From Laburnicola sp. R22_1 (taxonomy: Eukaryota; Ascomycota; Dothideomycetes; Pleosporales; Didymosphaeriaceae), in contig JACONQ010000011.1 in assembly GCA_014281115.1 (NCBI GenBank), forward strand, positions 1,116,001-1,180,000: a DNA stretch of 64,000 nucleotides, given 5' to 3'. Below the pieces are notes generated by a model. It saw only the letters and a program-made list of their open reading frames with translations. It ran no database searches and had not been told where the DNA came from. Of this stretch, positions 12,590-23,886 are shown one piece after another. The stretch's first letter is position 1, and each line of letters begins with the position of its first letter. Made by a program: the position numbers and the translations under genes.

Positions 12590-13980
12590 ACATTTTGCAA
12601 TAACTCTATAAGAAATTAGGCTATTAAGAATAAGAAGGCACCTAGAGGAAGATTGCAGCATATTACTACTAGCCAAATCTATATTAGAGTGTTAAGAAAC
12701 ACATTAAGACTTGCGCTAAATATTAGGCGTATTCTACTAAAAGGGTGATAGAGAAGCTACACCCTATATAGAGAATAGATATAATCTAGGGATAAGTTAT
12801 GGTGGATATAGTATATATGCCTAGAAGTAAAGAAGAGAAGAAATTTATAGTTATTACTAGGGACTATACCTCTAGATAGCCTAAAGTAAAAGTACTTACT
12901 AATGCCAACTTAGCTATAGTTGCCTAGTTCTTAGAAGAATCTGTCTTTAGTAGGTAGGGCATCCCTTTTTGCCTATTAGTAGACAGAGGACTAGAGAACA
13001 GAGGCTTAGTAGAGAACTTAGCTAAATAGTTTAGCATCTAATAAGTGGTATCTAGTACTTATTACCCATAAGAGCAAGGTCTGGTAGAAAGAGGCCACTA
13101 AGAGCTCGTTGGCGCACTATAGAAGATAAAGGGCGACTAGGTCTAGAACCTACCCAAAGCTTTATAGGCTAATTAGGTTATAGTAAAGTAATCTATAGGC
13201 AAAACACTAGCCTTTCTAATTTGTAAGAGAGAATATATTCTTCCTATTAAACTTTGCATTCTAATATAATAGATACTTCTATAGGAATAGATTTATACTA
13301 CTAAAGAACTCCTAGCTATTAGAGTAAAGCAGTTTAAGAAGCGTAATTATTGCCTCTAAGAAGCTATTAACTAAACCATCTAACTGCGCGAACAAAGAAA
13401 GGAATAGTTTAACAACTAGCGCACTCTTAGGATAGAGTTACTATAATAAGGCGATCTAGTGTTAGTATATAATACTTTTTAGGCTAGCAATATAAGTCGC
13501 AAAGTTAAGCTCGCTAGAAGGTACTAAGGCCCCTTTAGAATTAGGGCCATGCCACTATACAGTAAAGGATAGTATATACTTAAAAAGCTTAATAGAATAT
13601 TCTTTTATAATAGAATGCCAGGCAATTATATTATTTAATTCTATTCGCGCATAATAATAGACCTTAACACAATGCTAGAACCTAACATTATAGATACTAA
13701 TAACCTCTTAGAAGAAATTACTAATCCCTTAGAGAAAATTAATCCTATAGACCTTAATAAAGTTACACAGAGACCTAAGCCTAAACATTCTATATTTGCG
13801 TGCAGATTATAAAGGCTAGCAAGATATATATAGGACGTCTCTATAAGAATAAAGTAAGTAGAGATTTCGCCGCCACTAGTAAACTTTAACCTCTTAGACT
13901 TCACCTATTAGAAAAAGTAAGCTAGCTAGAACATCGGCACATTATAAGCTAAGAAACAGCTTATTTCTTAAGGGGGAGGG
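12590..13980 (+). pseudogene. Gy-B integrase with C-terminal extension
   Basis: The zinc-binding HHCC part is seen as VKKHIKTCAKY near 12690. The core then follows: MVDIVYMPRS near 12800 (first Asp), CLLVDRGLENRG near 12970 (second Asp) and QEQGLVERGHQEL near 13070 (Glu), a complete DDE set. GDLVLVYNTFQASNISRKVK near 13450 and RYQGPFRIRAMP are the C-terminal SH3-like GPF/Y module. The frame continues through an IYxLDDVSI-like tail to a purine tract. It is one of the best-preserved parts of Gy-B, though it holds several RIP stops. Confidence 0.85.
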
Positions 13981-13990
13981 AGGAAGTAGT
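13964..13990 (+). other. Polypurine-tract-like run after Gy-B integrase
   Basis: AAGGGGGAGGGAGGAAG directly follows the end of the integrase reading, where a plus-strand primer normally sits just before the 3' LTR. Here the LTR is 4 kb further on. The run may instead encode the C-terminus (read as Gly/Arg). Confidence 0.5.
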
Positions 13991-16900
13991 TAAAGAAGAA
14001 AAGTTAGAGAAGAAGATAGAACAATAGTATTAGTACTAAGTTAAATTAAAGTCTAATATATATATATATAATTACTAGAATAGGATTATAGGCTATAGAC
14101 CCTAATAATAGAGCCTAACTAATAATTAGACAGCTAAAAAATTAAAAGCTAAGAACTAGTATACTAACCTCTATAAGAATCTAAACCCTATAACTACTAT
14201 AGCCTAAGCTATAATTAGGGTTTGGATTGCAACTCTAATAGGAGCGAGGCATAGGGATACCTTACTCTATAGCTTAAGTTTCGCTAGGGCCTAAAACTAG
14301 GCGTGTAGCTTAGGCGAAGAGGTTAGAAGAAATAGAGGACAGACCTAAAGAAGAAAAAAAGAAAATTATGCTGCTGTAGCCAAATAGAGATAAGAGAGTG
14401 CGGGCAGAATTAATAGACTATTAGGAAGCTAGACGTATAGGGGAAGACGAGTAGAATAGAACTTTAGAAGAATTGTTAGTAGTCTAAAAGGGGGATAAGT
14501 TAGAGAATAAAGAGCTAATCTACAGAACCGCATTAAGCAAGACTTAACCTAAAGAAGAATAGGGGCTAGAGAGCAGACAACTAGGAGTAGGAGTGGTTTG
14601 GCCCTAAGATAGGGAAGGGCTACCGCTATCGCTGCTAGAGAAGACAATAGGTTAAGAAGAATAGAAAAAGAGCGATGTGTGGGGAGAACCTTAGAATAAG
14701 GAAGGACTACTACTATTACTGCTAAAAAGAATAATAGGCTAGGCGCAACAACGCCTAAAGAGGGGTGTGCGCAGAGAAGGCTTAGCAATATCGAAATTAG
14801 TGCCTAATAGAGAATTAGGCGCCTCTAAGGAACTTTTAATAATTAGACAAGGCCTGCCAGGACGCCTAGTAGGAAATATTATAGCAGTGTCGCTAGAACT
14901 AAGCAGCTTACTAATTCTGTTATAGATATAAATATTTACTTCTAGTTACTCTATCTATAGCTTACGCACTTGCTAATAACTCTACTAGAAAGAATTAGCT
15001 CGAGTGTTTGTGGCGAATACTAGAGGGAATAAAGCTAGATAGGCAGATTAGTAATAGAGAACTAGTTAAGAGTAAATTAGGCTTACTATGGCGGTTAAAG
15101 GAGCACTACTAATATTAGAAAGTTGTCTAGCATAGAACGTAGTAGCCCTTAAAGAGAAGGCGCTAACTACTATTAATATACTAAAAGTAGGGATAACAAC
15201 TCTAGACACAAGCCTTATAGGCTTAATTATAATTACTCTTAGCTGCACTAGAATTATAGTTAATATAGCCTTAGCCTATAGTAAAAAGAAGAGTAGGAAG
15301 ATAAAATGCATAAGGAGTATAATTAGACACTAAGCGCTATTTAAAGTAATTACGTCTCTATTTATTAGTGCTTATGTCTTTTATAAGAGCAGCTTAGTAT
15401 AGCTAATAGAATAGGATAGTGTGGACAATAGGAGTGTTATTAGTAGGATTAGAGTTAATTTTAAAGCTACTTATACCTTAAGTAAACTATACAAGATAGC
15501 CTAATAATAGATACTTAGTGTAAATATCGCGTAAGAGTCTTATAATCTTATAAATAGTGCTAAAGTTATATAGCTAATTTAAGAGGGTAATAACTAGGGC
15601 ACAAGTTAGCAAGCTAAGAAATAATTAGGGTAGGCATACGCACAACAGAATAGGAGTAGTTCTAGAGTGTTGTTAATAGATAGTAGTAAGGGCTATTATA
15701 AGCCTTAGCCGCTTTTCTTATTATTACTCTTATAATTATTGCCAGCACTAGAGGCGTGGCTACTAAAGGAGAAGTCGATAGCAGCCATAGTTAAGGAGAA
15801 GGTTAAGACTATTAGGCAGATAAATTAGAATAGCAGAATAAGGAGGAAAGTAAAAAAATATAAAGGGCAGGTTATATGCTCTAAGCAGCTATAAGGCTCT
15901 ATTAGGTTATAGTAGCTAAGGCGTGTGTATAAACGCCACTTCTAGACTAGTAATAAGTAGTAGTACTCTTTAAGAAAAGTGCGACTATATTACTACTAGC
16001 AAGAAACTCTAAGGATAGATTAGGCACTTACAAATAGTAATTAAAGAGCAAATGGCTTATAGGCGCAAATAGGAAGATATGGCATTATAAGAAAAGGAGC
16101 AGAATATAGCAGGGATAAGGGATATATTTAAGTACTAATAAGCTATCTAAAGCCTAAGCAGCCCTTAGGTAAAAAGGGACTTTTACAGCTGTTACTAGTA
16201 AGCTATAGGCTAAAACTACTACTCTTCTTCTACTCTTTTTTCTCCTTATGCTTATTGTAGAACCTATAAGCCTAAGCGACTCTAGCCCAAACTTAGAAAT
16301 CCTATAATAGTCTCTAGAAGAAGTCCCGCTCTAGGGAGCGCTGCAACTCCTAGGAAACTTAAGTCTAAGCTTTATTCTCTGCATTAGTATTATAGAGAGA
16401 AAAAGGACTATTAGGCTAATAGTTAAAGCGTGCCTAATGTCTTCTTAGAGCTCTTCCCCTTTCTTAGAATATATAAATTGTAGTTGTATTATAGGCAAGG
16501 GCTAAAAGTAGTACTAAAACTATCTAAGAAGCTAATAGGCCTATCTTTAGAGTAGCCTAGCGAGTAGGTGCTCTAGACTAGTTAGAAGCATAGGTACGCG
16601 CAGTAGTAAAGCTTGCGCAAAAAGAAGATTAGGAAGAAGCTAAATAAATAGTGTCTAAGAGCGAAGCCAAAGGATATAGGATTAGAGAGTTAGGGGTTAA
16701 CTAAGGCAGGAATTTAAGGTTATCGCTAATTATAAGGCCCTTAAACATAAACATTGCTCCTAGAGAGCTAAGTATTACTTAGGTCTAAGTATTAAGGTTT
16801 ATAACGCGTGCTTAACGCATAGAAGAAGAATTAGAAGGTAAAGAATAAAGGCCTATTTAATAGTTAACTTAAGAGGCATTTAGGGTGTACACCCACAAAG

Positions 16901-17977
16901 AGAGGGACAGCGCGGCATACCTAGAATAATAGAGTATAGGGCGCTTTTATTATAGATATAGTAGGCTATACATACGCTGCCAAAGTAGTTCTATATTATT
17001 ATTAGCAAACTAGAAATACTAACACTGCGCTAGCAGGCACCTATTATAGAATAGAGTATTATTACCTATAATAGAGGAATAGTTAAAGTTAATACGTCCT
17101 TAGGTAGTAGTGGTAAACAGACTTGGCAGATATATAGAATAAGGGCCTTTATTATTTAATAATTTAGACTATTAGGCCTAGTAGAATACAACTTGCTTAT
17201 TCTTAGTATTGCATTATTGTGCTTTCTAACTATAATAGAGAAAATAGAAGAGTAAGGCGTTAATTATAAGTTTATTAGGGTTATAGTCTAACTAAAGTGT
17301 AAAATTATCTTAACTATTTACCCAGGGTTGCAAACTGCAAGGCAGGTTATTATTGTTACTAACGCTCTGCCTAAGGGCTGCAAAAACTTAGGCCATAACG
17401 TTAAAGCTAATACGTGCGTCTAAAAAAGGAATCACTTCCTAGGGGTTAGCCTAAGAGACTATTAGGGTGCAAGAGACTTACGCAGAGATAAGAAGGTAAT
17501 AAATGCGCTAATAGAGAGCTTTTTAGGCACTAGCGGGAGGTTAAAACCACTAGAGCCTGCACTATTATCGCCTTAATAAGGAGGCTTACCGCCGCTACCG
17601 CTGCTACTAGAACTAAGGCGGTTAGATGCATAGGCGCCTAGGGCATAGTCAATCTAAAGATAGGGAGGCATAATAAGGCAGGCTAAGTAAAGGCTTAAGA
17701 ATAGTTTAGGGTTTAGAAGAATAAGAAGCTAAACTATAGGAAAATTATAAGAGTGCGGAGAATAAGTAGAATAGGCAGATTAGTAATAAAAATAGGTGGG
17801 CGTTTATAGGCTATTGTTTAAGGTTACACAAAGCTAGGTAATTGGCGGAGCTTGCTATTAGAGGCGGGCCTAATCTCTACTCACTAGTAGAAGGCGCTAT
17901 AGAATATTTAGAGTGTTTTCTAGAAGAGTGTTTAGTATAAAGCTTAATAGGGCCAAGCTTCTATAGGTAGAGAGGTA
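13991..17977 (+). other. Gy-B post-integrase region of unknown content
   Basis: About 4.0 kb between the integrase and the 3' LTR. Reading on the plus strand gives mixed frames: a Lys/Glu/Arg-rich segment (14290-14800), a stretch with many Ile/Leu/Val (15080-15300), Leu-rich runs (15690-15750, 16180-16260) and a better-looking segment near 17770-17960 (RWAFIGYCLRLHKAR, AIEYLECFLEECL). RIP turns Ala and Thr codons into Val and Ile, so the hydrophobicity may be partly artificial. I found no RT, transposase, LTR pair or TIR here that would mark a nested insertion. It could be an extra ORF, captured sequence or an expanded 3' UTR. Confidence 0.55.
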
Positions 17978-18124
17978 TATAGTGGAATAAACTCCACTAC
18001 ACAGGTTACATAGTAAGCCGGTGTCTAATTAGCTCTTAAGAATTTAATAGGCAGTTTCTTTCTTCTAGCACATATAACTTAATCTATCTTTCTACTAAGT
18101 CTTAATTAGGACTAGGTTCTCCCA
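17978..18124 (+). repeat. Gy-B 3' LTR
   Basis: Direct copy of 5774-5920. It keeps the terminal CA lost in the 5' LTR but has TATAGTGG in place of TGTGGTGG at its start. Followed by TAATAG, the right copy of the target duplication. Confidence 0.88.
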
Positions 18125-18130
18125 TAATAG

Positions 18131-20900
18131 TAACCCTTACGCTACTAGCTACCTATAGTTAGCACTTAAAAATAAACTAAGCCCTATAAACTAATAACTA
18201 GCCCTTATTAATTAAATTAGTGCAAAGCTTAACTACTTATTAGGACTAGGATAACTAATATATTAGCTAAAGCTCTAGCTTCCTAATCTTACGTATAAGT
18301 TTTAGTAGTAACTCTTAAGGTCCCTACTAACAACTTTTAATAGGGACATCTAGTTTTCTAATAGTGTAGTCTTAGTTAAGGCAATAGAAGCTAGTAATAA
18401 GAGTTATAGGTTAATAGTAGCAAGACCTATATTAATAAGAGACTTAATCTTATTTGCTAACTGTTATAGCTTACCCTTTTATAAGGTATTATGATCCTTA
18501 TAATAGTAACCTTTCCTATCGCATTTAATATAGTGTCCTTTATTTATAAAAAGCTTAATCTAGGCATTAGTATAACCTAAAATATTACTACTTATATTAC
18601 TATTTCTACCGCAACTACCTTCTCTAGCATAACTTTCTTAGTTACTATTATTATTAGTAGTTTACTACTAGAAAGAATCTTATAACTTTAAAATTATAGC
18701 TTATTATTATATCTTCTTAATAAATAAGACCTATAAATCGCTATTTAACTATTATTTATTAGCCTCTAACCAGGATGGCTTTAGCAATTAGATTGCCATA
18801 ATAATCTTCTATTAATCTAGCATATTAACAAAAGCAATCGCAATCTTAAACTAAAATAGCCAACTTTTAAAACTCTCCCTATTTCTAATTTTTAGCTAAT
18901 TGCTCTATATAGCTGCATAGGCTTTGCCTATAGGGTCTGTGACCATATAGCTACAATCTAATATCTTAAATATATTCTTAGTAGACTAAAACGCCCCTGG
19001 TTTATTAAACTCTATTTAGTGCTCTAGTTACTAATAGGCAATATCTAAAGTATAATTAAAGATAAATTCTATCTTAGTATATTTAGTAGTAAAAATATAG
19101 TTATACGCGCTTAGATAAGAGCGTATAGAACTCTTCTATAGCTTATAGTTCTTATAGTTATTAGATCCTTTAAACTTATTAGGCTTACATAAATAATATC
19201 TAGGTGCCTAACTAATACCTATTAATACTAAAATAGATTAACTACCTAATATAGTGGCTTAAATGTTGCAGACTATATTTATTACTATAACTATTAGATA
19301 TAAGGTGCCTACCTATAATATAGCATATATTTAAGCGTAGTGTTATTAAATAACCTTAAAATCTTTAGGCGTTTAATCCTATTAAACGTGTAGAGAAATA
19401 TTAGGTAGGATATAAGTTATTATCTTAAGCTACTCCTTTAACTTTATAATCTTGTATTTCTAGACCTTACTATAAGCGCGGTATAGTTTCTTTAATTCTT
19501 TTAACTAATTAATATACGTAAGGGCTTTCTAAACCTAAGTCTTATACTAGCCTAAGTAATATTGCTTAACCTATAGGTTACACTCTATCTCTAGTAAGAA
19601 TAGTTATATAGTCTTTACTAAACTAGAAATGCGTATAATCTACCCCTCTAGCTCCTTTTTCTACTATAGTCCTTAATAGACTTTATCCTCTAGTTTTACA
19701 GTGCTATTAGCATATCTAATACAATGGCCAAATAATATAGTAGGCTATTTGTGAATAGAAGTAGCTTCTTATAGTAAGTTATTATCGCGAATATCTACTA
19801 CTATTTTCTATTTTAACTTAGCGCCCTTAGTAGGTGTATAAAGCACTTTAAAATATAGTAAGAGTGTATTAGTATTATTATTATATATAAGTTACAGATA
19901 AGTATTATTTATAGGCTATTTAATAATCTTAAAGATAGACTTTCTACTTAAACCGCAATGCCAACTCTGTAAGGGATTACTCAAGGCATCAAAGGTTGAA
20001 ATCAAGAAGTTAATTTTACTAAGATATCGAGGTGGCGTATAAAGACTGTTAACAGCTGCCTTATATACCCACACGTAGCCGAGGCGCTAATGCCTAATCG
20101 GGTAAGGTTCCGGGGCTCGGCGGAACCTTCCGCCGGGCGCGCCGCACCTTAGGAATTTCTAACAACTCTATAATAGGCCATTATCTATTAATTTAGGGTA
20201 ACTTACCCTATTCGCAGACTTTATAGAAATTTTTATTAGCTAGCTATTTACTATTACACACTTCTTACTACTAAGGCTACTAGCACTACTAAGTATATCT
20301 AAGTCCTCTTTATCTAAATCTTTTATAATATAGAGTGTAGGAATCTATAGGGCAGTTCTAAAAGCTAAATACTAAGTCGATAACTACTAAGTTAACAAAC
20401 CTATATTAGACACAGCCGCCATTCTGCTTATATATTATTCGCTAGAGATATTCCCCTAGTTTGCTATTTTATTAGTAGTAATACTAATAGTATTATAGGG
20501 CTTAACTAATAATTTAGAATTATTAAGCCTAGCTATATATTATTATAGGTGTAGTTTCTCTTATTATAAGAGCGTAATATATATTATTACGAGTTATAGA
20601 TTAGTTAAAAAGCCTATTATAACTTTGCGCTCTTTTATAAGCGTGCTTTTAATAACCTAGTATAATATAAGAGAGCAATTAGGCTTAATTATTAAATAGG
20701 TTAAATTACTATAATAAGGATACTAGGTACCACATACTACCTATATAGTAGCAACCCTAAGAGCGTGCTAGTACTACCTAATTAGGACTAGCGCATAGAG
20801 CTAGATTAACGTCGGGCCAATTAAAGGTCTGATAGGCTAATAAGCGGCAATCCCTAATAATAAAAAGCTTTACCCGCTAATCTTTAGTATTAAAGCTTAC
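18131..20900 (-). pseudogene. Gy-A gag region (5' part of the split element)
   Basis: Continues Gy-A to the right of Gy-B. On the minus strand near 18550-18470 the reading GHYIKCDRKGYYYKDHN resembles a decayed CCHC zinc knuckle, as expected at the end of gag. The rest (to about 20900) is charged and low in hydrophobic runs near 20360-20230 (acidic/Ser-rich). It is interrupted by the solo LTR at 19968-20164. I could not define the Gy-A 5' LTR on the right or its partner near 1414, so the outer ends are open. Confidence 0.55.
19968..20164 (-). repeat. Solo LTR (197 bp), inverted homologue of 4351-4547
   Basis: Reverse complement of the 4351 LTR at equal length with few differences (GC-rich core GCCGAGCCCCGGAACC). 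It starts TGTAAGG and ends CTAACA on the plus strand. ACTC flanks both sides (19964-19967, 20165-20168), a 4-bp duplication that becomes 5 bp (AACTC) if the last LTR base is counted as target. It interrupts Gy-A gag. Confidence 0.88.
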
Positions 20901-21117
20901 TATAAAAAGACGCTAACAAATAATAGTAGTATAATATAAGCCAAAAGCAAAGAAGTGTAATTTAAACTTCGATTTGTTCTCTTTGCTATTACTTTACACT
21001 CTAATCTAGACTTAGTCTTATTACTATAAAGTGCTTAATATATATTTAATTTTACTTTTTAAACTAAATATTTTAATTTTAAACTAGATAAAGTAGTACT
21101 AAATATCTCTTTTATAT
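20900..21117. other. AT-rich, no gene seen
   Basis: A run near 20940-21000 has more CpA and TpG than its surroundings. It could be LTR sequence of Gy-A, but no matching partner was found on the left side of that element. Confidence 0.4.
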
Positions 21118-21205
21118 ATTATTAAATTAACTGCTTAGGAGTAGAATAATAAAAGCTTTTATCTTAAATAATATAATAAAAAAAGCAGAGCCTTCTATAT
21201 TACAT
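21118..21205 (+). repeat. sTE1-b, 3'-truncated copy
   Basis: Matches the family from TTAAATTAACT through AAAAAAAGCAGAGCC and then diverges at CTTCTATATT, so the 3' part is missing. No target duplication recognised. Confidence 0.7.
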
Positions 21206-21690
21206 TAGGAAAGTTTTTTCCAAAGAGACTGCTTAACTATGCGCAAACGTGCGTAGACGTGCGCATACTTGCACATTTTTATATAAGTAATTTACTAGCA
21301 TAAAAATGCTTAGAGATACGCAAATATGCGTAGACTTGCGCAGATGTGCATAAATAGTTTAAATAAGTAATTTTTTTAAAGCTTTATAACTTCTTTACTA
21401 GTAAAGCTATAATTTTAATTTTTTCATAGTTTTATAGAGAAAATACTAGTCTTTAATTATTTAATTTAAAAATATTATATTTATTACGTAATTAGTTAGT
21501 AATTAATACAAAACTCTTTATTTTACTAGTTATTATATATATTACATACTATTTACATATAAAAATGTAGTACTAATAATATATTATTAAAAATTTTAAA
21601 ATAGTATTCTTTACTAAGCCACTAGTTTTCGCCTAATTTAATTCTTTTAAATAATTATAAAACTATATTATTTCTATTGTTAAATCTACA
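21206..21690. other. AT-rich spacer with short GCGCAnnnnTGCGC-type motifs
   Basis: At 21238-21350 motifs such as GTGCGTAGACGTGCGCA and GCGTAGACTTGCGCA recur irregularly. No coding potential seen. Confidence 0.4.
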
Positions 21691-21880
21691 AAACCTAGAA
21701 TTTAGAGTTAGGTAGAAGTTTTATATAATACGCTAGTAATTAGTACTATTATATTAACTAGTAATTACTATCTAGTAAGAGACTTTAACTTTATACTTTA
21801 AATTTTTTTAAAAGCTTACTAAGTAGCTTACTAAGTAGCTTACTAAGCTTTTTTTAAATTTTAGCTAATTAAAAAGCTTT
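21690..21880 (-). repeat. Dispersed repeat R3, copy 1
   Basis: Reverse complement of 42160-42345. Shared parts include the AAGTTAAAGTCTCTTACTA block, TAGTAATTACT and a doubled GCTTACTAAGTA motif. Function unknown. Confidence 0.65.
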
Positions 21881-21911
21881 ATTTACTAATTAATTAGCAT
21901 TATTTTAATAG

Positions 21912-22052
21912 CATAGGTGCTATAGGTGCTCTAGGTGCCCTAGATACCCTAGGTACCCTAGGTGCTATAGATACTCTAGGTGCCCTAGGTGCTATAGATA
22001 TCCTATATATCCTATATACCTTAGGTGCCCTAGATACACTAGTAGTATAGGT
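21912..22052 (+). repeat. 9-bp minisatellite
   Basis: About 15 units of a 9-mer of type CTAGGTGCC. Variants are CTAGATACC, CTAGGTACC, ATAGGTGCT and ATAGATACT, mostly transitions. No gene overlaps it. The non-triplet drift at its right end argues against coding. Confidence 0.85.
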
Positions 22053-22771
22053 GTGTATTTTTACACAACCTTATATATATATACACTAAAAAAAAGTAGT
22101 ATTATAGGTACGCTTAGTGTGTTTTTAGTATATAGGCATATATAAAGCTGCCTAGATACTATAAGTGCACACACGCACTTAAAAAATTTTCTAATATAAA
22201 TTTTTTTATATATAAGCATATATCCCCTCCCCCTCTAGTTTTTAAATACTAAAAAACCAATCTTTGTAGATAAGAAGAAAAGTAGTCTAAATAAGCTAGT
22301 ATCTCTAATAATTAAGAAATTTCTAACTATTTGAGCTAGTCTTAACTAAGTTACTAGATTAAACTTATAGGACGGGAAAGCTAATGGCAAGTACCTCCAA
22401 TAATTAAGAAATATTTAACTAGTTACTAGTCTTAATAAGTTATTAAGATTTAAACCCATAGGATAAGAAAGTTAATTAAGGCATATTACTATCTTCTAAT
22501 TTAGAAAAAACTTTATTGGAAAGTTCAATTTACGCTTTAGACAGACAATAGGCCACTAGTGTTAGTTTTCCCTTAATCCCCTTTAAAGGGCTTTTTTACT
22601 AGGGAAAAGTGCCCCTTATCTACCTATATAATTTGCCTGTGGCTATATTTACTTTATAGAAAACTCAGAAGCAATAAAAACGTTAATAATAAGTATATAT
22701 ACTTAAGATACCTAAATAGCTTTATATATACCTATATATACTTATACACTAACTATATCCTTAGTATACTT
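22053..22771. other. AT-rich spacer, no gene seen
   Basis: Contains a roughly 80-bp imperfect direct repeat with the shared part AATAATTAAGAAAT (about 22310 and 22398), followed in each copy by CTAGTCTTAA. No coding or TIR structure recognised. Confidence 0.35.
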
Positions 22772-22935
22772 ATTATAAAAGTCTAATTACCTATTATATA
22801 TCTAGTTATAAATAAGGTAAAAGTAGTTAAATTTAAATATAAAATACTTGTAATAGTGTGTAATTATATATTACGTACTAACTATATACTACTACTAAGG
22901 CGCTAGTGTCTACTTATAGCTCGCCTAGTAATATT
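22772..22935 (+). repeat. Dispersed repeat R1, copy 1
   Basis: Direct copy of 41797-41962. It runs from GTCTAATTACCTATTAT through AAAGTAGTTAAATTTAAATA to GGCGCTAGTGTCTAC and CTCGC.TAGTAAT. The two copies differ mainly by transitions. It may be a solo LTR, but no TG...CA ends or duplication could be fixed. Confidence 0.7.
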
Positions 22936-23047
22936 ACCCCCTTCTCTTAAGTAGTAGCTTCTAATATTATGTTTTTATTAATACGCTATCTAGAACTATC
23001 TAAAACTATTATAATTTATAACTAAGTATTAGGCGGTGCTATAGACT

Positions 23048-23150
23048 ATTAGACAAGTATTATCAGGCATTAAGGCAGTATTAGAAACTATTAAATAAGC
23101 GTTATTAGGTATTAAGGTAGTATTAGAAACTATTAGGTAAGTATTAAGTA
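23048..23150 (+). repeat. Tandem ~47-bp repeat (two copies plus)
   Basis: The unit contains AGTATTAGAAACTATTA followed by TAAGYRTTATYAGGYATTAAGG. The copies differ only by C/T and A/G. Located in otherwise featureless AT-rich DNA. Confidence 0.6.
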
Positions 23151-23884
23151 GAGTTATTATATAGTATTAGCGAAGTTTATTATAAATCGCACGTTAACTT
23201 CCTAGGGGGACTGCCTTCCTTATTAACTTTAGATCTATACCTATCTATCTGCTAATCTATATATTATAAAAAGGACTTCGCAATAACAAGCGCTAATATA
23301 ATTTTTTAGTAGATAGTAAAATTTATAAATTAAGAGTATATAAAAGGTTTATAAGAGTTTAACTTATAAAATCTCTAAACTTCTTTAGAGGCGTTAATAA
23401 CTAGGTAGTAAGGCTTCTATATAGGTTTATTATAGCCTTACTATAGTATTTTATATTATAGTAATAGGCTTTTGCCTATATATAAATATTTATATTACTT
23501 ATTTAGATAGCTTAAGAGGATAGCCTTTACTTTATAATTTAGGTTATTATTAGTAGTCTTATTAAAGTAGAATATATCCTTATTTATCTTCTGCCTATGT
23601 ATTAGTTAACTATTTTATAAGTGTAATAACTATAGATAAAATATATTATACAGGCGACCTATTATAGTAAGTAGATTTTACTTATAGGTTGTATTATTAA
23701 TTAAGCAGATAATATAAAATAGACTATAGTTTTTAAAATCTAGGCTATAACTTAGTTATTTTATAGTAAAGTTATAGGTGTTAAGTATAATATAGTTGCT
23801 AATATTAAAGTATAGGAATGGTGTATAGAAGGTATTTATATACTTAGCCTGCTTAGCTTATGTCTATTATAGGTTATTATAACG
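23151..23884. other. Degenerate AT-rich segment, unassigned
   Basis: The minus strand at 23640-23440 gives a long quasi-open reading if TAA/TAG are taken as RIP stops (..FYFNKTTNNNLNYKVKAILL..). I recognise no family in it. Treat as undetermined. Confidence 0.3.
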
Positions 23885-23886
23885 TA

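Larger units (their letters stand above)
5774..18124 (+). mobile_element. Gy-B: complete 12.35-kb Ty3/gypsy LTR retrotransposon
   Basis: Defined by two direct LTRs of about 147 bp (5774-5920, 17978-18124) and a perfect target duplication TAATAG (5768-5773, 18125-18130). LTR termini are TG...TA on the left and TA...CA on the right, that is TG...CA with one RIP change in each. Order: LTR, primer-binding site, gag with tandem repeats, protease, RT, RNase H, integrase, purine tract, about 4 kb of unassigned sequence, LTR. It is inserted in Gy-A in the opposite orientation. All coding sequence carries RIP-type stops, so it is inactive. The length is well above the 5-8 kb usual for fungal gypsy elements. 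Confidence 0.9.

Noticed and set aside
14549..14788. Leu/Val-rich minus-strand ORF that looks like a membrane protein
   Set aside because: Antisense to Gy-B sequence; RIP raises Ile/Leu/Val on both strands. No start context or homology.
15080..15300. Envelope-like transmembrane segment in Gy-B extra region
   Set aside because: RIP converts Ala/Thr to Val/Ile, so the hydrophobic run may be artificial; no signal peptide, cleavage site or fusion motif seen.
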